28,590 bases of DNA from an uncultured Lachnospiraceae bacterium. Its GTDB lineage: Bacteria; Bacillota; Clostridia; Lachnospirales; Lachnospiraceae. The notes under the pieces are model-generated. The model ran no database searches, was not told where the DNA came from, and saw only the letters and a list, made by a program, of their open reading frames with translations. Of the stretch, positions 1-7,177 are shown piece by piece (position 1 is the first letter of the stretch; every line of letters begins with the position of its first letter). The DNA lies in the NCBI GenBank assembly GCA_910588895.1, contig CAJUSS010000029.1, positions 1 through 28,590 of the forward strand. The letters are read 5' to 3'. Both the position numbers and the translations under genes were made by a program.

Positions 1-52
<52 letters not shown>

Positions 53-89
53 ACTTGTCCGGCCATTTTCATGCGGCTGACAATAATAT

Positions 90-118
90 ACTATACAGGA
101 AAACGGTCGTAATGTCAA
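90..118 (-). promoter_or_regulatory. sigma-A promoter of the tRNA-Arg gene
   Basis: On the minus strand TTGACA (113-118) is followed after 17 bp by TATAGT (90-95). This is a near-perfect housekeeping promoter, pointing at the tRNA and lying between it and the end of the MATE gene. Confidence 0.85.
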
Positions 119-144
119 GAAAAAAATCGCATTTTCAATATTTT

Positions 145-1563
145 CTAGATCCTTTTCTGGATCATCCAGTTTCCTTTCCAGTAATAGACCATGATCGCCG
201 CGCTGGTGATCGCCCAGGTCATAGGATAGCCGACCATGAGCATGGATGCGCTGCCGTCCACCCAGGCCACCACGCCGGTCCAGATCACCCGCAGGAGACA
301 TACGCCCACCGCTGTGATCGCCATGGGGACCACGCTCTGCCCGCAGCCCCGTATCCCGCCTGCGTAAACTTCTGTCCACACATAAGCCACATAAAAGGGC
401 ATCAGCTCCATCATCAGCTTTGCGCCGATGGCGATCACTTCCTGATCCGAGGTGAACCAGGCGATCAGCTGAGGCGCAAAGCAGTAAAACACAGCCGAGA
501 TGCCCACAGCCGCCACGGCGGCCAGGCAAAAGCAGACATGCATCCCCTGCCGGACCCGCTTCCATTTTCCCGCGCCAAAGTTCTGGCCGCAGAAGGTGGT
601 GATCGCCGTCCCGAAGGCGGTCATGGTCATCCAGAAGAACCCGTCGATCTTCTCATAGGCCGACAGCGCCGCCACAGTATCCGTGCCGTAGGTGTTCACC
701 TGGATCTGCATGATCAGGTTCGCCACGGAATATAGATCCGACTGGACACCGGAGGGTACCCCGATGGACAGGATCTTCTTTAAGATCTCCTTATCTGCGC
801 CTGCTCCGGACAGCTTAGGCAGATGGGACTTGTCCAGACCTGTCAGCCTTAACTGATAGGGCTTGTCCCTGCCGGTGAGCAGCATCAGCACCAGCACCGC
901 GCTGACACACTGGGCGATCACCGTAGCCCATGCCGCTCCCGCAACGCCCCATCCAAAAACAGCGATAAAAAGCTGATCCAGGGCGATGTTCACCACACTG
1001 GCTGCGATCAGGCAAAAGAGAGGACGCCTGCTGTCCCCGGCAGCCCGGACCAGGCCAGCGCCGATGTTGTAGATACAGGAGGGCATAAAGCCCGTCGAAA
1101 AGATCGTCACATAGATCGTGGCCGGTCCCAGCACCTCCTCCGGCGTCCCGATCCTTTTTAAGATCGCCGGAAAGATCCAGATCCCCAGCCCCGTGAACAA
1201 AAGCCCCGCCGCCACGGACAGGAGCATAGAGGTCCGTACCACCTGTGCGAACCGCTCCATCCTCCCGGCACCGTAAGCCTGGGCGCCTGTGACCGCGGCT
1301 CCGTTGGCCAGTCCCTGGAACAGATAGATGATCAGATTGATCAGCATATAGGTGGATCCTCCCACCGCACCCAGAGCGGCTTTTCCCAGATACCGTCCTA
1401 CGATGACCGCGTCCACCATATTATACAGCTGCTGGAACAAAGACCCTATCAGGATCGGAAAGAAGAACAGCATGAGCTGGACCGGGATGCTCCCCTCTGT
1501 GATCGGGTTTTCGCAGGCTGTCGCCCCTTCAGGCCCATTTTTCCCTTTCATTTTCTTTTCCAT
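145..1563 (-). CDS. MATE family multidrug/Na+ efflux transporter
   Basis: This is a membrane exporter of the multi-antimicrobial extrusion (MATE) family. Such proteins expel cationic drugs or metabolites in exchange for Na+ or H+. About twelve hydrophobic segments in two homologous halves are visible. The N-terminal half carries the family-typical stretch around LFQQLYNMVDAVIVGRYLG and the C-terminal half repeats the pattern (ALSAYEKIDGFFWMTMTAFG). The reading frame is open back to a TTG at 1608, which overlaps the stop of the upstream phosphoesterase. I prefer the ATG at 1563 because GGAGG lies 11 bases before it and it gives a usual family length of about 470 residues. It is the last gene of the run rlmL, C1 peptidase, rdgB, phosphoesterase, MATE. 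Substrate cannot be read from sequence. Confidence 0.9.
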   Translation of the reverse strand: MEKKMKGKNGPEGATACENPITEGSIPVQLMLFFFPILIGSLFQQLYNMVDAVIVGRYLGKAALGAVGGSTYMLINLIIYLFQGLANGAAVTGAQAYGAGRMERFAQVVRTSMLLSVAAGLLFTGLGIWIFPAILKRIGTPEEVLGPATIYVTIFSTGFMPSCIYNIGAGLVRAAGDSRRPLFCLIAASVVNIALDQLFIAVFGWGVAGAAWATVIAQCVSAVLVLMLLTGRDKPYQLRLTGLDKSHLPKLSGAGADKEILKKILSIGVPSGVQSDLYSVANLIMQIQVNTYGTDTVAALSAYEKIDGFFWMTMTAFGTAITTFCGQNFGAGKWKRVRQGMHVCFCLAAVAAVGISAVFYCFAPQLIAWFTSDQEVIAIGAKLMMELMPFYVAYVWTEVYAGGIRGCGQSVVPMAITAVGVCLLRVIWTGVVAWVDGSASMLMVGYPMTWAITSAAIMVYYWKGNWMIQKRI

Positions 1564-1604
1564 CCTGCCATAAACCTCCGCCGCCAGGATCTGAGGCGTT
1601 CTCT

Positions 1605-2096
1605 TCAATCCAGGTAATGTTGGGCGAAATGAGCGTCGCCCTTCTCATCCAGCTCCATGATCATGTAGGAGGGCTCCCGCCCTTCCTGCCGGGGATAAGA
1701 TAAACTGCCCGGGTTCAGCACGATGATCCCTGCGCTGTCATCAAAATAGGGCCTGTGGGTATGGCCGAACATGGCGATATCAAAATCTCTGGCCCGGGCA
1801 TCTATGGTCAGCTGCTCTGCCCCTAAGGACACGCTGTAATAATGGCCATGGGTCAGCAGGACCTTATATCTGCCGATCCAGATCTCCCGCTCCCTGTCCA
1901 GCGCGGAAAAAAAGTCATTGTTCCCCCGCACCATCTGGATCTCACAGCCAGGGTTCACCCACTCCGGGATATAGAGCTCGCTGCCCTCTGCATCTCCTAG
2001 ATGGATCAGCATATCGATCGGCGCTGTGTCCTTTAAGACCATTTTCAGATTTTCATCATATCGATGGGTGTCGCTCACGATCAGGATCTTCATCAT
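1605..2096 (-). CDS. YfcE/MJ0936-type metallophosphoesterase
   Basis: A cytoplasmic calcineurin-like phosphodiesterase of 163 residues, the usual size for the small YfcE/MJ0936 group. All metal-binding motifs are visible: DTH at residues 9-11, GD at 34-35, GNND at 58-61, GH at 84-85 and GHTH at 111-114. The family cleaves phosphodiesters with two divalent metals in vitro, but the physiological substrate is generally unknown. The start codon ATG at 2096 overlaps the stop of rdgB by 4 bases (ATGA) and has GGAGGA just upstream, so the two are translationally coupled. The rdgB-phosphoesterase pairing is common in Firmicutes. A second, longer YfcE homologue lies at 5555-6112. Confidence 0.9.
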   Translation of the reverse strand: MMKILIVSDTHRYDENLKMVLKDTAPIDMLIHLGDAEGSELYIPEWVNPGCEIQMVRGNNDFFSALDREREIWIGRYKVLLTHGHYYSVSLGAEQLTIDARARDFDIAMFGHTHRPYFDDSAGIIVLNPGSLSYPRQEGREPSYMIMELDEKGDAHFAQHYLD

Positions 2097-2701
2097 GCTC
2101 TTCCTCCGTATAATGCGGCTAACTTAGCCCGCATCTCTTTAAGCGCCTTCCCGCGATGGCTGATCGCATTTTTCTCCTCCATGGTCAGCTCCGCGCTGGT
2201 CTTTCCGAACTGCGGGATATAGAGGATAGGATCATATCCGAAGCCGCCCTGACCGACCGGATGCTCCGCGATCAGGCCCTCCATGGCCGCCTCCGTATGC
2301 AGCACCTGCCCATCCGGGAGCACCGCCGCGATCGCGCATACAAACCGGGCCGCCCGCTCTGCGCCTTTAGTCCCCTCCATCCGGCGGATGATCGCCTGGT
2401 TCTTCACCTCATAGGAGGTGTCCTCCCCCATGTAGCGGGCCGAGTAGATCCCCGGCTCTCCCTCCAGATGGTCCACCACAAGGCCGGAATCATCTGCCAG
2501 GACGATCCCGCCGGTCTCCTTCCACACAGCATAAGCCTTGATCCGGGCATTTTCCCCAAAGGTCTTTCCGTCCTCCAGGATATCTAAGGAGACCTCCGCC
2601 TCCTTCATAGAAAGGATCTCCATCCCAAGATCGGCTAAGATCATCCGGATCTCCCGCATCTTCCCCTCATTTCCAGTAGCAAATATCAGCCTTTCCTTCA
2701 T
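2093..2701 (-). CDS. rdgB: XTP/dITP diphosphatase (non-canonical purine NTP pyrophosphatase, RdgB/HAM1 family)
   Basis: This house-cleaning enzyme hydrolyses dITP, ITP and XTP to the monophosphates and so keeps deaminated purines out of DNA and RNA. The 202-residue length is typical. Visible family motifs are the N-terminal TGNEGK (residues 9-14), ADDSGL with the acidic pair D70-D71, FGYDPI at 154-159 and SHRGKA at 181-186, which line the nucleotide pocket. AAGGAG stands 8 bases before the ATG. It follows the C1 peptidase after a 48-bp gap with no clear promoter and overlaps the downstream phosphoesterase by 4 bases, so it is probably co-transcribed with both. Confidence 0.95.
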   Translation of the reverse strand: MKERLIFATGNEGKMREIRMILADLGMEILSMKEAEVSLDILEDGKTFGENARIKAYAVWKETGGIVLADDSGLVVDHLEGEPGIYSARYMGEDTSYEVKNQAIIRRMEGTKGAERAARFVCAIAAVLPDGQVLHTEAAMEGLIAEHPVGQGGFGYDPILYIPQFGKTSAELTMEEKNAISHRGKALKEMRAKLAALYGGRA

Positions 2702-2749
2702 GCTTTACTCTCCTTATCGCGTGAACGTTATGCTATCCTGAAGGTCACC

Positions 2750-4255
2750 TTATCGCACCGTATACGCCTTTAGGCAGAGATTGCAGTTCTGCTCCTGCTC
2801 TGCGCTCACCCAGCGTTTTCCATCCGCGCTCAGATAGCCCTCCCCGTCAGACAGATCGACTGTGCCTGTGCTGTCCGGCGGCTGATACTCGATCGCCACC
2901 GGATGGATCGCTCCGGGTGTCTTGAGCTTTACCACCACCCAGAACTTCTCTCCCGGAGTCAGTCCGATCTCCTCTGAGAGCCGGATGGTATAAAAACCGG
3001 CATCCCGCAGGGTACCCTTAGCCAGCGGTCTGTCCAGCACAAGCTCCTCTAAAGCCGAGAGCCCTGCGGCTGCATACACCTCATAGCTGCTCCCCGGCAT
3101 GGTGGCATAAAATCCCACCGCCTTTAAGGTCTCCTCCCTCTCTGCCTTGTAGGCATTGGCAAAATAAGCTTCGTCCTTCCCATAGCCCAGCTGGCCCACC
3201 CAGCCGCACAGATCCGACTGGTAGATCCCGGTGTACGTCTTGGTATCGGTCACACCAGAATACAGGACGTTCACATCTCCGATATTGGTGTCGTAGTAAG
3301 ACACATAGATACAGCCCTCTTCCCCAAAATCCGGGCCCCAGCTGTTCATGCAGATAAACGCTCCGTCGCCCTCCGGCTGCGGGTCGAAATTTTCTTTCGG
3401 ATAATGGTCGTCCCAGCCTACGATCACCAGATTATGGTTAGCTCTTTCCTCCCCCGGGTAATAGTATCCGCAGGTCTCTTTATCATAATAGCGGTCTGCG
3501 TCCGACGGATCCTGCATCGTAGTAAAAAGCGAGCTCTGCACGCCCCCTGTGGTGTAGACCGCCTCCTTGATCCGTTCAAAGTCCTTAGACTCTAAGAGCC
3601 GGATCTCCTGTACATGCATGACCGGCGCAAGCCCATCCGGGGAATAGCCGTCCCCATAGGGGTCCTGCTCCTCCAGCACCGGTCCTTGCCAGGACAGGAG
3701 ATAGGCCATGGACATAGCGTAATGGCCTCCTTCCTCCTGCCCTAAAGAAAAGCTGTTATTCCTGGACATATGATCCTCGGAAAGATCCCAGCTCTCCCCC
3801 GGCAGCAGCGTGCTCTCCAAGGCCATCAGCGAGGAAAAGGCCCAGCAAGTCCCCAGATCCTTCTGATCCCCTGCTTTTGGTGCACGGCCCACCTTTCGGT
3901 AGTCAAAGGCTTCCGGCAGTTCTACAAGCTCCTGCCCCTCTTCCTCTCGGCCAGGTCCAGGCTCATCTGCAGCCGCCTGACCGCCTCTCTCATCCAGGCT
4001 GCCGTCCGCTGCGCCGCTCTCATCCTCTTTGGTACGGATATAGATCTTCACCTCATCCGAAGGAGGAGCCGTGGGCTCCTCCTTGATGGTGGCTTCTATG
4101 CTCTCCTGCCGGTCACTGCCACCAGAGCAGCCGGTCAGCGCGGTCCCAAGGCTCACTGCCAAGAGCCAGCACAGCCCTCCGGCCGCCTGCCGTTCTATGG
4201 ACAGCCTCCGGCCATTCTTTTTCTCCCGCCCATATGCTCCGATCTTAGCTCCCAT
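2750..4255 (-). CDS. Exported lipoprotein, papain-like C1 family cysteine peptidase
   Basis: A 501-residue exported cysteine peptidase. A basic N-terminus and hydrophobic stretch end in a lipobox LTGC (Cys43), so the mature protein should be a membrane-anchored lipoprotein. An acidic, Pro/Glu-rich linker follows (about 50-115). The papain-fold catalytic domain starts near residue 116: Gln131 of the oxyanion hole, nucleophile Cys137 in GTCWAFSS, His274 in NHNLVIVGWDD and Asn304 in CMNSWG. No inhibitory propeptide is recognisable. Residues about 345-501 form an extra C-terminal domain resembling the lectin-like domain seen in many clostridial C1 peptidases. The ATG at 4255 lies inside the end of the methyltransferase gene (11-bp overlap) with AGGAG directly against it, so the exact start is less sure. 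The natural substrate is unknown. Confidence 0.9.
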   Translation of the reverse strand: MGAKIGAYGREKKNGRRLSIERQAAGGLCWLLAVSLGTALTGCSGGSDRQESIEATIKEEPTAPPSDEVKIYIRTKEDESGAADGSLDERGGQAAADEPGPGREEEGQELVELPEAFDYRKVGRAPKAGDQKDLGTCWAFSSLMALESTLLPGESWDLSEDHMSRNNSFSLGQEEGGHYAMSMAYLLSWQGPVLEEQDPYGDGYSPDGLAPVMHVQEIRLLESKDFERIKEAVYTTGGVQSSLFTTMQDPSDADRYYDKETCGYYYPGEERANHNLVIVGWDDHYPKENFDPQPEGDGAFICMNSWGPDFGEEGCIYVSYYDTNIGDVNVLYSGVTDTKTYTGIYQSDLCGWVGQLGYGKDEAYFANAYKAEREETLKAVGFYATMPGSSYEVYAAAGLSALEELVLDRPLAKGTLRDAGFYTIRLSEEIGLTPGEKFWVVVKLKTPGAIHPVAIEYQPPDSTGTVDLSDGEGYLSADGKRWVSAEQEQNCNLCLKAYTVR

Positions 4256-5408
4256 CTCCTGCCTTTTTCCTGGGCGGCTTCGGCCCTAAAAATTGATAAA
4301 AATAGGTCTTCATCATCCCATTATAGATCTTCCGGTTCTTATCTGCCTTACGGCCCATACATCTTTCCACATCCTCATAGGCGGTGATCACATAGGCCGA
4401 CCAGGAATCCAGGACAGCAAACCGTTCCCCGATCTCCTTATAGAGGGCGGGGAGGTTTTCTTTTTCCTCCAGGCGCTCCCCGTAAGGCGGGTTCATGATC
4501 AGAAAGCCATACTTCTTGGGATGGCTCAGCTCCTTCACCGGACGCTGCTGGAAATGGATCAGGGATCCTACCCCCGCCCGCTTTGCATTGACGCGGGCCG
4601 CCTTTATGATCTCCCCGTCGATATCATAGCCCTGGATGTCGGTCTTGATCTCCCGGTCCAGAAGGTCTGCAGCCTCCTCCCGGACCTCCTGCCAATATCG
4701 TCCCGGGATGATGTTCTCCCACCCCTCCGACAAAAAGGTCCGCCCCATCCCCGGCGCCATGTTCGCCGCCATCATAGCCGCCTCGATTGGGAACGTGCCG
4801 CTGCCGCAGAAAGGATCCACCAAGACCCTATCCCCTCTCCAGGGTGTCAGCATCAGCAGGGCCGCAGCCAAGGTCTCCGTGATCGGCGCTCTGCTGGAAA
4901 GGGTCCGATAGCCCCGCTTATGGAGGGAATCCCCGCTGGTATCCAGCCCCACGGTCACCACGTCCTTATATAAGGACACCCGCAGCGGATAACGGCTCCC
5001 TGTCTCCTCAAACCAGCTGAGCCCGTAAGACTGCTTCAGGCGCTCTACCATGGCCTTTTTCATGATGGACTGGATATCGGAGGGGCTGAACAGCTTGCTT
5101 TTGATCGAAGAAGCCTTCGCTACCCAGAACTTCCCATCCCTGGGGATGTACTCCTCCCAGCGGATCGCCTTCGTCCCCTGGAACAGCTCTTCAAAGGTAG
5201 TCGCCGTAAAGCTGCCCACCTTTATGAGCACGCGCTCCGCAGTCCGGAGGAACACATTCGCCCGGCAGATCGCGTCATCATCCCCGATAAAGGTCACCTT
5301 TCCGTCTTCCACCTGGGAGATCTCATATCCCAGCTCCAGTATCTCCCTTTTCAATACTGCCTCCAGGCCAAAATGACATGGCGCCAGCAGTTCGTATGTT
5401 TTTTTCAT
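4245..5408 (-). CDS. THUMP-domain class I SAM-dependent RNA methyltransferase (RlmL/YpsC type)
   Basis: Predicted N2-guanine methyltransferase acting on 23S rRNA, by similarity to the N-terminal half of E. coli RlmKL and to Bacillus YpsC. The 387 residues include a ferredoxin-like/THUMP RNA-binding part (about 1-165) and a Rossmann methyltransferase domain. The latter has the SAM-binding motif DPFCGSGT at 198-205 and the catalytic N-(P)-P-Y motif NPPYGER at 306-312, typical of enzymes methylating exocyclic amino groups. The start MKKTYELLAPCHFG is the standard family N-terminus, although only a weak ribosome binding site precedes it. The 146-bp gap to the upstream yfcE gene has no obvious promoter and contains the 44-bp tandem hairpin repeat. 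Confidence 0.9.
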   Translation of the reverse strand: MKKTYELLAPCHFGLEAVLKREILELGYEISQVEDGKVTFIGDDDAICRANVFLRTAERVLIKVGSFTATTFEELFQGTKAIRWEEYIPRDGKFWVAKASSIKSKLFSPSDIQSIMKKAMVERLKQSYGLSWFEETGSRYPLRVSLYKDVVTVGLDTSGDSLHKRGYRTLSSRAPITETLAAALLMLTPWRGDRVLVDPFCGSGTFPIEAAMMAANMAPGMGRTFLSEGWENIIPGRYWQEVREEAADLLDREIKTDIQGYDIDGEIIKAARVNAKRAGVGSLIHFQQRPVKELSHPKKYGFLIMNPPYGERLEEKENLPALYKEIGERFAVLDSWSAYVITAYEDVERCMGRKADKNRKIYNGMMKTYFYQFLGPKPPRKKAGDGS

Positions 5409-5447
5409 CTATGCTACCTGCTATCCCTTCTGTTGTCCCATCCTGCT

Positions 5448-5535
5448 GCTCTTTTCCCTGCTCACCAGGTCCTGTCGTTCATAACACGACCGCTCTTTTC
5501 CCGCCTCGTCAGGTCTTGCCATCCATGACAAGGCC
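5448..5535 (-). repeat. Two tandem 44-bp hairpin repeats upstream of the RlmL-type gene
   Basis: On the minus strand two directly adjacent 44-bp units (5535-5492 and 5491-5448) share GACCTG in the middle and end identically in GGGAAAAGAGC. Each starts with an inverted repeat. Unit 1 pairs CTTGTC with GGCAAG around ATGGAT, and unit 2 pairs GTCGT with ACGAC around GTTATGA. The stems differ in sequence but both still pair. Each unit also holds a tiny ATG-to-stop frame (MDGKT and MNDRTW). No T-run follows, so these are not ordinary terminators. Confidence 0.7.
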
Positions 5536-5554
5536 GCTCCGATCCGGGAGCTCT

Positions 5555-6112
5555 CTACAGAGCGATCTGCTCCACCACATCTCCTTCAAAGGTGCGGATC
5601 GAGAACACACCATCCTCTAAGATCCCATATGTAGCCGGATTCCCTCCCTTGGGGAGCGACACGGAGCCGGGGTTTAGGACCGTGATCTGACCGACCCCCT
5701 CCACCGCAAGGCGCTCCGCCCGCAAAAGATGGGTATGCCCATAAAGCAGGGCATCCCCCTCCTGCATGGGCGGCAGATGGTCCGGGTGGAACACATGCCC
5801 GTGAGTGGCATACAAGGCCTTCCCCTCCACCGACAACAGCCCGTAGTCCGCCATGATCGGGAAGGGAAGGACCATCTGGTCCACCTCCGTATCGCAGTTG
5901 CCCCGTACCGCATAGATCCTATCTTTATATGACCCCAGCATCTCGACGACCGCCTTTGGCCCATACTCCCTTGGCAGATCGTTCCTGGGGCCGTGGTACA
6001 GGATATCCCCCAGGATCCACAGCCGGTCTGCTCCGGAAGCGTCAAAGGCTTCCAGGAGCTTCCGGCAATAGTAAGCGGAACCATGGATATCCGATGCGAC
6101 CATGATCTTCAT
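5555..6112 (-). CDS. yfcE: YfcE family phosphodiesterase
   Basis: A 185-residue metallophosphodiesterase matching the length of E. coli YfcE (184). Motifs are complete: SDIHGS with D8 and H10, GD at 35-36, RGNCD around residue 72, THGH and GHTH in the C-terminal half, ending in LNPGSVSLPKGG. E. coli YfcE cleaves artificial phosphodiesters with Mn2+, but its cellular substrate is not established. The frame is open to an ATG at 6154, but the ATG at 6112 is preferred: AAGGAG lies about 10 bases before it and the protein then begins MKIMVASDIHG as in the family. It has its own promoter and is probably the first gene of the downstream methyltransferase operon. Confidence 0.9.
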   Translation of the reverse strand: MKIMVASDIHGSAYYCRKLLEAFDASGADRLWILGDILYHGPRNDLPREYGPKAVVEMLGSYKDRIYAVRGNCDTEVDQMVLPFPIMADYGLLSVEGKALYATHGHVFHPDHLPPMQEGDALLYGHTHLLRAERLAVEGVGQITVLNPGSVSLPKGGNPATYGILEDGVFSIRTFEGDVVEQIAL

Positions 6113-6163
6113 ATCATCAATTCTCCTTCGTTTTTCTGGATCGATCTCTAACACAACCTCTAT

Positions 6164-6191
6164 TCTATAGCGTTCACCACATATCTGTCAA
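6164..6191 (-). promoter_or_regulatory. sigma-A promoter of yfcE
   Basis: On the minus strand TTGACA (6186-6191) and TATAGA (6164-6169) are separated by 16 bp. The promoter sits between the rhodanese stop codon and the yfcE start, giving a leader of roughly 45 bases. Confidence 0.65.
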
Positions 6192-6198
6192 TGAAGTT

Positions 6199-6507
6199 CT
6201 AGCCGGAAACCAGATATTTCCCGTGATAATAGCCGATCCCGCTCCCCACGCTGGCCGTCCTCCAGCCCCGCCGCCCAAACTCCCGCGCAGCCTGCATGCT
6301 CTTTCCTCCATGCTCACAGTAAAAGACGATAGGAAGATCCCCATACATCCGCAGGATCTCCTCGTCCAGACAGTCATAAGGGATATTGACCGCCCCGCAG
6401 AGATGGCTTTCTCCATAAGCATATCCCGGACGCAGATCCACCAGGAGCAGCGTCTGCCCCCGGTCCAGCATCTGTTCCAGCTGACGTAAGGATATCACAG
6501 CAAACAT
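6199..6507 (-). CDS. Single-domain rhodanese-like protein
   Basis: A 102-residue cytoplasmic single-domain rhodanese (sulfurtransferase). The N-terminal part LLLVDLRPGYAYGESHLCGAVNIPY matches the conserved D-R...Y...GHI.GA.NIP pattern. The active-site loop is Cys64 in CEHGGKS, followed by a helix (AAREFGRRGW) and a short glycine-rich C-terminus. Such proteins carry persulfide sulfur in thiosulfate detoxification, sulfur transfer or redox sensing. The specific partner cannot be read here. The loop CEHGGKS has the six-residue length expected of sulfur rather than phosphate substrates. AGGACAGGGG precedes the ATG. It may be monocistronic, as the next gene has its own promoter. Confidence 0.88.
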   Translation of the reverse strand: MFAVISLRQLEQMLDRGQTLLLVDLRPGYAYGESHLCGAVNIPYDCLDEEILRMYGDLPIVFYCEHGGKSMQAAREFGRRGWRTASVGSGIGYYHGKYLVSG

Positions 6508-6735
6508 GAAAACCCCTGTCCTTATTCTCCTTACTATAGGCTATGCAAGTCCTCCCGGATCGGGGACGATCTTGACTAAAGTTCCCCGGACAGGTCCATA
6601 CGGCAGGCCCTTTGCAGGACCCTTGAGGTAAACGAAAAGAGACCACGTGCCATCCTGGCAACGCAGTCCCCCTTCTGTCAAATGATCGCTTTTTTCTGCC
6701 GGCCGATCGTCCAGCCGTCAGATCCCAGTCCCGGT

Positions 6736-6939
6736 TCAGTCGTTCTGGCTGTAGTTCCTGGAAGAGTCCTTGGAGCTGTTTTGAGAATAGTTCTTGGAGG
6801 AGTCCTTAGAACTATTCTGAGAACAGTTTCTGGAAGAGTCCTTAGAACTGTTCTGAGAATAGTCCTTGGAAGAGTTTGAACTGTTCTGGGAATTGTTGCG
6901 GCTGGTGTTGTTATCCATATCACTGTAATTCTTTGCCAT
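6736..6939 (-). CDS. Small Ser/Asn-rich tandem-repeat protein (unknown function)
   Basis: A 67-residue hydrophilic protein of mostly Ser, Asn, Lys, Asp and Gln. After MAKNYSDMDNN it consists of a degenerate unit and then three near-identical 12-residue units of the type SSKDSSRNYSQN (residues 31-66). No signal peptide, membrane segment or known domain is visible. The ATG at 6939 is chosen over the in-frame ATG at 6960 because AGGAGG lies 9 bases before it, a near-ideal ribosome binding site that also argues the gene is real. A possible sigma-G-like promoter lies upstream. Short Asn/Ser/Gln repeat proteins occur in Clostridia, and I recall no proven function. A spore-associated role is inference from the promoter only. 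Confidence 0.7.
   Translation of the reverse strand: MAKNYSDMDNNTSRNNSQNSSNSSKDYSQNSSKDSSRNCSQNSSKDSSKNYSQNSSKDSSRNYSQND
6742..6849 (-). repeat. 36-bp coding tandem repeat, three units
   Basis: Three consecutive 36-bp units encode SSKDSSRNCSQN, SSKDSSKNYSQN and SSKDSSRNYSQN. Differences between units are few and mostly synonymous or conservative (Arg/Lys, Cys/Tyr). That fits recent duplication by slippage with the frame preserved. Confidence 0.85.
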
Positions 6940-6993
6940 GTTACCATACCTCCTGGTCATGATCCGGTCTTGCCGGTTTTTTTGTTACGGGAA

Positions 6994-7022
6994 TAGTATG
7001 GGCGGTTTTTTTTAATTTATTC
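6994..7022 (-). promoter_or_regulatory. Candidate forespore (sigma-G/F-like) promoter of the Ser/Asn repeat gene
   Basis: On the minus strand GAATA (7018-7022) is followed after 17 bp by CATACTA (6994-7000). This fits the known Bacillus sigma-G pattern GHATR-N17/18-CATNHTA and would give a leader of about 48 bases. A separate TATAAT (7052-7057) lies further upstream, but its -35 region (AAACGA) is poor. Confidence 0.45.
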
Positions 7023-7128
7023 AGATCGTATTGATTTTTCTACCCTCCTATATTATAATAACAATGAGAAAGGCTCGTTTCCCTTAAGATGGGCTTTTCT
7101 ACCCTTATCAATTATTTACACTCCCCTC

Positions 7129-7165
7129 AAAAAGACCCGGGCAGCTCCCCTGCCCGGGTCTTTTT
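7129..7165 (-). terminator. Strong intrinsic terminator after the NlpC/P60 gene
   Basis: A perfect 12-bp GC-rich stem (7133-7144 with 7150-7161, loop CTCCC) is flanked by AAAAA and TTTTT. It therefore works as a rho-independent terminator for the minus-strand gene ending at 7178 and could also act on the plus strand. Confidence 0.93.
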
Positions 7166-7177
7166 CTCTCTTCTCTA

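Noticed and set aside
6374..6661. Possible small gene overlapping the rhodanese start
   Set aside because: Another frame of the rhodanese gene and its upstream region. No domain is seen and the rhodanese frame is clearly the real one. The gap 6508-6735 shows no other gene.
6742..6849. 36-bp periodic repeats resembling a CRISPR array
   Set aside because: The period has no variable spacers, the units are directly adjacent and encode an in-frame 12-residue repeat, and no cas gene is present.
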